Shown here one piece after another: positions 60,101 to 64,000 of a stretch of DNA of 64,000 nucleotides. The stretch is from Bugulina stolonifera (Eukaryota > Bryozoa > Gymnolaemata > Cheilostomatida > Bugulidae), in NCBI GenBank assembly GCA_935421135.1, contig OW285188.1, positions 15,973,233 to 16,037,232 on the forward strand. Reading direction: 5' to 3'. A program made the position numbers and the translations under genes. How positions within the stretch are numbered: the stretch's first letter is position 1; the number at the start of each line of letters is the position of its first letter. The notes beneath the pieces are model-generated. The model ran no database searches and was not told the DNA's origin. It saw only the letters and a list, made by a program, of their open reading frames with translations.

Positions 60101-63001
60101 AATAGCGCAAACATGCAGTTTTGGTAACTTTACCATGACTCGTCCTTTCACACGTTTGTTAAATGAGGTAAGATAGCTAATCTAAGCAGCATTTCAAGGT
60201 GTGTGTTATACCAAGTATTTTTTAATGAAAAAGAAGGTGAAGAAAGTGATGCTCCATGGAACTAAGGCATCTTTAATCAGTGGGTGAGGCTGAGGAGTTA
60301 AAGGTTATTTAAACTAGTTCAAGACAAATTTTGGGGTCACCATTAGTTATCAAATTCTACTCAAATATATGTACATGCATAACTATAGCCACAGCCCTCG
60401 AACAATAACTTTTAACAATTTTTGTATATATTTACATGTAGCTGACAATTTAACTGGTGTTTGCTAATTAACTCCAAAAATATCTTTTTGGTCCTATATA
60501 AATGACCACAACTAAGGTAAGTGGTGCGACATGCATTAACTTTTAATCAACAGAGTGATCAAAAATATGAATATGGTTTTGTGAGACTTAGTTTTAGTTG
60601 TACCTAGCAAGTTGAAATTATATTACAAGTGTTCGCTTGTTTCCAAAGGTAATAATGTTTAATGTACTTGCTAGCATCACCTCGCCAAATTTACCGGTCC
60701 TTATACCGACAACTCGATCTTCAATCAAGATAGTTTTGACCCTTCGAAAGACAAAACCACTTATCTGAAAAAAATTACGCTCAGTGAATAAAAGAAGAGC
60801 AGATCTCACCTTTCTAAGTGCAGACAACCATATTGACCTGGGCATAATAATTGTTATACTATAGACTGCTGAAATTCAATCTCTTCTAATAAATACTGTA
60901 CAACACTTATACACCGGAAAAGGAACTATTCACATATCATGAACAAAAAATATTTTTGAAGCTAATTAGTAAAGACTGGTTTAATTGTGAGCTAAATACA
61001 CGTACATGTATATATACATGTATGTAAGTTTGTCAAAACTATTGTTTGTGGGCTGTGGTTATAATTTTCCATGTATATTTTTGATTAAAATCTGATAACT
61101 AATGGTGACCATAAAAAAATCCCGAGCTAAAACAACCTCACCCACTGATTAAAGAAGCCTTAGTTCTATGGAACTCCATCTTCTTCCCCTTCCTTTTCAT
61201 TAAACAATACTTGGTTAAGTCTGACCTGGAAACACTGCATAGCTTAGCTATTCTGCCTCATTTAACAAACGTGTGAAGGGAAGAGTAATGGCAATGTTAA
61301 CAAAACTGCATGTTTAGGCTAGTAAAGCGGATTTCACCCATTTTTCTTCCCAAAGTAGGTTGCATAGCCAGGCCTAGCCCCAAACTGCACCTTAAATTAA
61401 GTCTTGATTGGCCTTTATGGCCATAGCCAATTAACTGCATTGGTGATATAGTCACAATATTATAGCGAATGTATGTAAAATTTGAATCTGAGAATTCAGC
61501 CTTATAGACCCAAAAAGACAAAGTTTTTATTGCAGAAATGGACTCTACAGGTGTGAATTGTGTATATAGCAACATTTTCACCATTAATTTTCACTACTAA
61601 GTTTAGTAGATTTAGCCTTGAATAACACCCCAAAACGCCAACTCGGACGACGGCCATGTTGAATTTGAGCCGCTGTCGCCATACAGTTCATTTTGGAGAG
61701 TGTTTTTTATTCTCAAAAATTCATTTATCCTTGTATTGAGCATCCTCAATACTTAGTTATTGTATATTAATCTTTTTTTCATCAGATCCAGCAGCGTCTA
61801 TTTGGTCGATTTTCAGTGAATTTGGGTCAAACTAGCTCCGAGAGGTGTTTTCGGTGACCTCTGACCCTCAATATGTTGACCATACAGGCTTGAATAAATA
61901 ATGGAGCTGAAGCACATATATAAAAGTATCTATGTAACAAAAATTACAGCTCTAAGTATCATACAGTGGCCACAGTAATAATTTGAATGTTTAGGAATTT
62001 CAAAAAATTCAATTTGGAGTTGTCCCCACCACATTTTCCCACTTTTCAACGAGCTGCTGCCGGAACCACAGGGCTCAAATAGAAAAAGAATTGGTGGTTT
62101 CCTACTAATTCAAGGGTGCTCTTTCAACCTGTAAATTTTCAAAAGAATCTGAGTCGGGCCAGCACGCAAATTTGATCAGTCCCCATGGAATGGCCCTAAT
62201 GTAAACCTACTACATGCATGTTTCAATAGAGCACTGCACAGTAATTAGGCTGCTTTAATTATAAAACTGTTTCCCAAGTCCTGTGTTTTGACATATTAAT
62301 GTTCTGCAAATTTATTACCATGAAAAAAATCTGTCAAGTGAGGCTAATGTTCATTGCCACCTCCCCAAAAGTAATTAATTTGTTCAAATATTTAAAATTA
62401 TATTTGTGCTAAGTATAAAAGTTGGAGCTGCATGCTGTTTTGTCAATAGCTAAGCATGTGCTGACCATGTTACAGTATATCTACAAATGTAAGTGCCACA
62501 GATAATTGCAAAACAATGTTTATGTTCTCCAGCAATGTAGTTATTAGTTTCTCCAACAATTTGATTATAAAAATAATTATAAAGCTGGTAGTGTAGGTGA
62601 AGGTTACCCTTTCAAAATGTTGTTGTACAAAATTATTCTACTCAGCTTCTGTCGCAGGTTTCCTTTATCGCCCACTTCAGATGTTTCATGATGTATGCGA
62701 ATAGTGCAGTACCTGCTGATAACTGTTTTTATAACAGAGGTGCTATGGCTAGCACATGAAAGTAGCTAGGGAATGTTAATGTGGCAGCATAGGAGAGCGT
62801 TCTGATAACAGTTTTCTTATGTACTAGCTTACACATTCCTTCAGCTTGCAATATCGGTCTTATAGATTTCTCAGCAACCTGGCAGAGTTCAGTGACAATA
62901 GGGTTGGGGTTGCATTACAGCATTGCAGGTGATTTCCAAGTTTTAAATGTTATTACCTTTGTAGTAGATGTTGATGCTGACTCATAATCTTGCTTATCCA
63001 T
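57160..63001 (-). CDS. Candidate unidentified small membrane-protein gene (incomplete model)
   Basis: Exons that join in phase: 63001-62957 (ATG, MDKQDYESASTSTTK, donor AAG|GTAATA), 62878-62833 (VAEKSIRPILQAEGM), then an unresolved middle, 58471-58432 (CGIALSLGVITSE), 57941-57895 (SIDRARSLLNVNYSGG), 57720-57655 (GNNKMYNGARQEMFINDQF), 57346-57160 (LLRPKRDPPTRDYF, a hydrophobic segment MSICFVLLIILCLISAVM, then a tail ending in TGA). The last four exons are mutually in phase (0/2/2), which is unlikely by chance, and the final exon has a strong TTTGTTTACAG acceptor. The 62833-to-58471 intron would need at least one more exon and contains the palindromic elements. A frame at about 62690-62640 (GDKGNLRQKLS) may be part of it. 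The protein would be single- or two-pass, with a basic cytosolic loop. I do not recognise the family. The two 5' exons could belong to a different transcript. Confidence 0.4.
59230..62196. mobile_element. 2967-bp near-perfect palindromic (foldback/MITE-like) insertion
   Basis: Arms of about 1.2 kb (59230 to about 60450 and about 60990 to 62196) are inverted copies with few differences, ending in GGGCCATTCCATGGGGACTG at both ends. It is flanked by TAAT on both sides (59226-59229 and 62197-62200), equivalently CTAATG if the terminus is read as GGCC. The matching position in the other outer arm (63639-63642, minus strand) has a single uninterrupted GCTAATGTAAA, which is the empty site. No transposase is recognised, so it is non-autonomous. 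The central spacer of about 540 bp has one short minus-strand frame. Confidence 0.9.
60618..60845 (-). CDS. Small open frame in the spacer of the palindromic element (function unknown)
   Basis: A 75-codon frame starting MPRSIWLSALRK at 60845 and ending at 60618. It contains a possible 45-bp intron (donor AAG|GTGAGA, acceptor TTTTTTTCAG|ATAAGT) whose removal keeps the frame, giving SGFVFRRVKTILIEDRVVG next. The basic, hydrophobic-alternating composition is protein-like but matches no family I know. It may be a captured host exon or chance. Confidence 0.2.
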   Translation of the reverse strand: MPRSIWLSALRKVRSALLLFTERNFFQISGFVFRRVKTILIEDRVVGIRTGKFGEVMLASTLNIITFGNKRTLVI

Positions 63002-63961
63002 GGTTCAAAATCTAGCAAATCCTACAGTCTCCCAAGACCTAACAAACTTTCTAATACGTAGAAAATATAGACTATACGTCATGCATGTGTAAAAGCTAAA
63101 TGCAAAGTGAAACATCACTGGAGTAAGGAGTATCTACACACCGTAAGGCTGCCTGCTGTGAGCATGGGCAGTGTTATTTTATATCCATGGGCTGATATGA
63201 CATGTTCAAATCATGCCACAATATTTTATTATAATGCAGTGTCAATAAACTAAGCTATGTTACTCACACGTGCATGCACAGCATTATTATTGCTTTTAAA
63301 AATAATCATAATACTTTTATCCTCACTTGATAGGTCTGTAATTATCCATGTGACGCTTAGATATACTTTACATGGTCAGCACATGTTTAGCTATTGGCAA
63401 AACAACATGCAGCTCCAACTTTTATACTTAGCACAAATATAATTTTAAATATTTGAACAAATTAATTACTTTTGGGGAGGTGGCAATGAACATTAGCCTC
63501 ACTTGACAGATTTTTTCATGGTAATAAATTTGCAGAACATTAATATGTCAAAACACAGGACTTTGGAAACAGTTTTATAATTAAAGCAGCCTAATTATTG
63601 TGCAGTGCTCTATTGAAACATGCATGTAGTAGATTTACATTAGCACTTTTTAGCCCTTTTAGATAGGGTAAATAGGTAGTGTTTAGTACCATTTGATAGC
63701 TTGTTATGTGGTAATGTGCTATGCAGACATCAATTTGCCAGGATACAGATATTATGGCAGCAGGGCTTGGTTTAAACCAAAGTGGTGCTAGTTTATGCTG
63801 CAGTACACCATTATAATATATAGTGTGAATCATGATTGCAGGCTACAAGTATCATGGTGAGATTACGTTACGTTGTGGGGATTTTCCATAATTTAGTAGG
63901 ACAAAGAGCATTGGAGCATTAACACAGGGTGTCCTATCTAGTGTTTATATTATATCTATGG

Positions 63962-64000
63962 TCAAACCAGTTGTGAGGAATCCGGTACTCTTGGGAATTG
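63962..64000. other. Sequence beyond the outer repeat, window edge
   Basis: Thirty-nine bases past the end of the right outer arm; nothing can be called. Confidence 0.3.

Larger units (their letters stand above)
58907..63961. repeat. Outer inverted repeat pair, ~600-bp arms, left arm interrupted
   Basis: The right arm (about 63355-63961) is the reverse complement of the left arm, which is split into 58907-59229 and 62197 to about 62480 by the inner palindrome. The arms differ by only scattered substitutions; for example the same 60-codon frame MIHTIYYNGVLQHKLA appears on the plus strand at 59035 and on the minus strand at 63833. Outer ends share CCATAGATATAATATAAAC. The spacer (about 62480-63355) holds the first two exons of the candidate membrane-protein gene. 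These could be two inverted copies of a repeat or one large foldback element. Confidence 0.9.

Overview
The window looks like an intron-rich, AT-rich, compact animal genome. Seven genes are recognisable by reading spliced frames across GT-AG introns, and each recovers a conserved animal protein. The mix (intracellular Bcl-2 family, LDLa/CUB/trypsin mosaic, H-NOX guanylate cyclase), the short introns, the close gene spacing and many ACATGTACATGT-type palindromes suggest an early-branching invertebrate, most likely a demosponge. The species assignment is an inference.

Layout: (1) 172-8147 +, 3' part of an SBF1/SBF2 (MTMR5/13) pseudophosphatase with a C1 zinc finger before the C-terminal PH domain. 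(2) 10041-12298 -, a BAX-like pro-apoptotic Bcl-2 protein, complete, 6 exons. (3) 13767-16186 +, LDAH, a lipid-droplet serine hydrolase, complete, 6 exons, divergent from BAX. (4) 17047-35717 -, AGBL2/3-type cytosolic carboxypeptidase, 32 coding exons with a very long C-terminal tail. (5) 37324-38257 +, ribosomal protein L39, complete, 51 aa, with a pyrimidine-tract (TOP-like) 5' end, divergent from AGBL. (6) 38504-49424 -, secreted CUB/LDLa/trypsin mosaic protease, 21 exons, 1033 aa, convergent with RPL39. (7) 50253-56038 -, soluble guanylate cyclase of beta-2/homodimer-capable type with a C-terminal CaaX box, 14 exons. (8) 57160-63001 -, an unidentified small membrane-protein gene whose exons join in phase but whose middle is not resolved.

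The last 5 kb is the structurally unusual part. A 2967-bp near-perfect palindrome (59230-62196) sits inside one arm of a second, outer inverted repeat (58907-63961). The other outer arm keeps the uninterrupted 'empty' site, so the inner palindrome can be shown to be an insertion. The first two candidate exons of gene 8 lie in the spacer between the outer arms.

The genes have no obvious functional linkage; they are housekeeping, signalling and extracellular genes packed at 0.2-1.6 kb spacing in divergent and convergent pairs. Introns carry several minisatellites (29-, 22-, 22-, 31- and 12-bp units). All exon coordinates were placed by hand from splice consensus, reading frame and remembered family alignments; no search was run.
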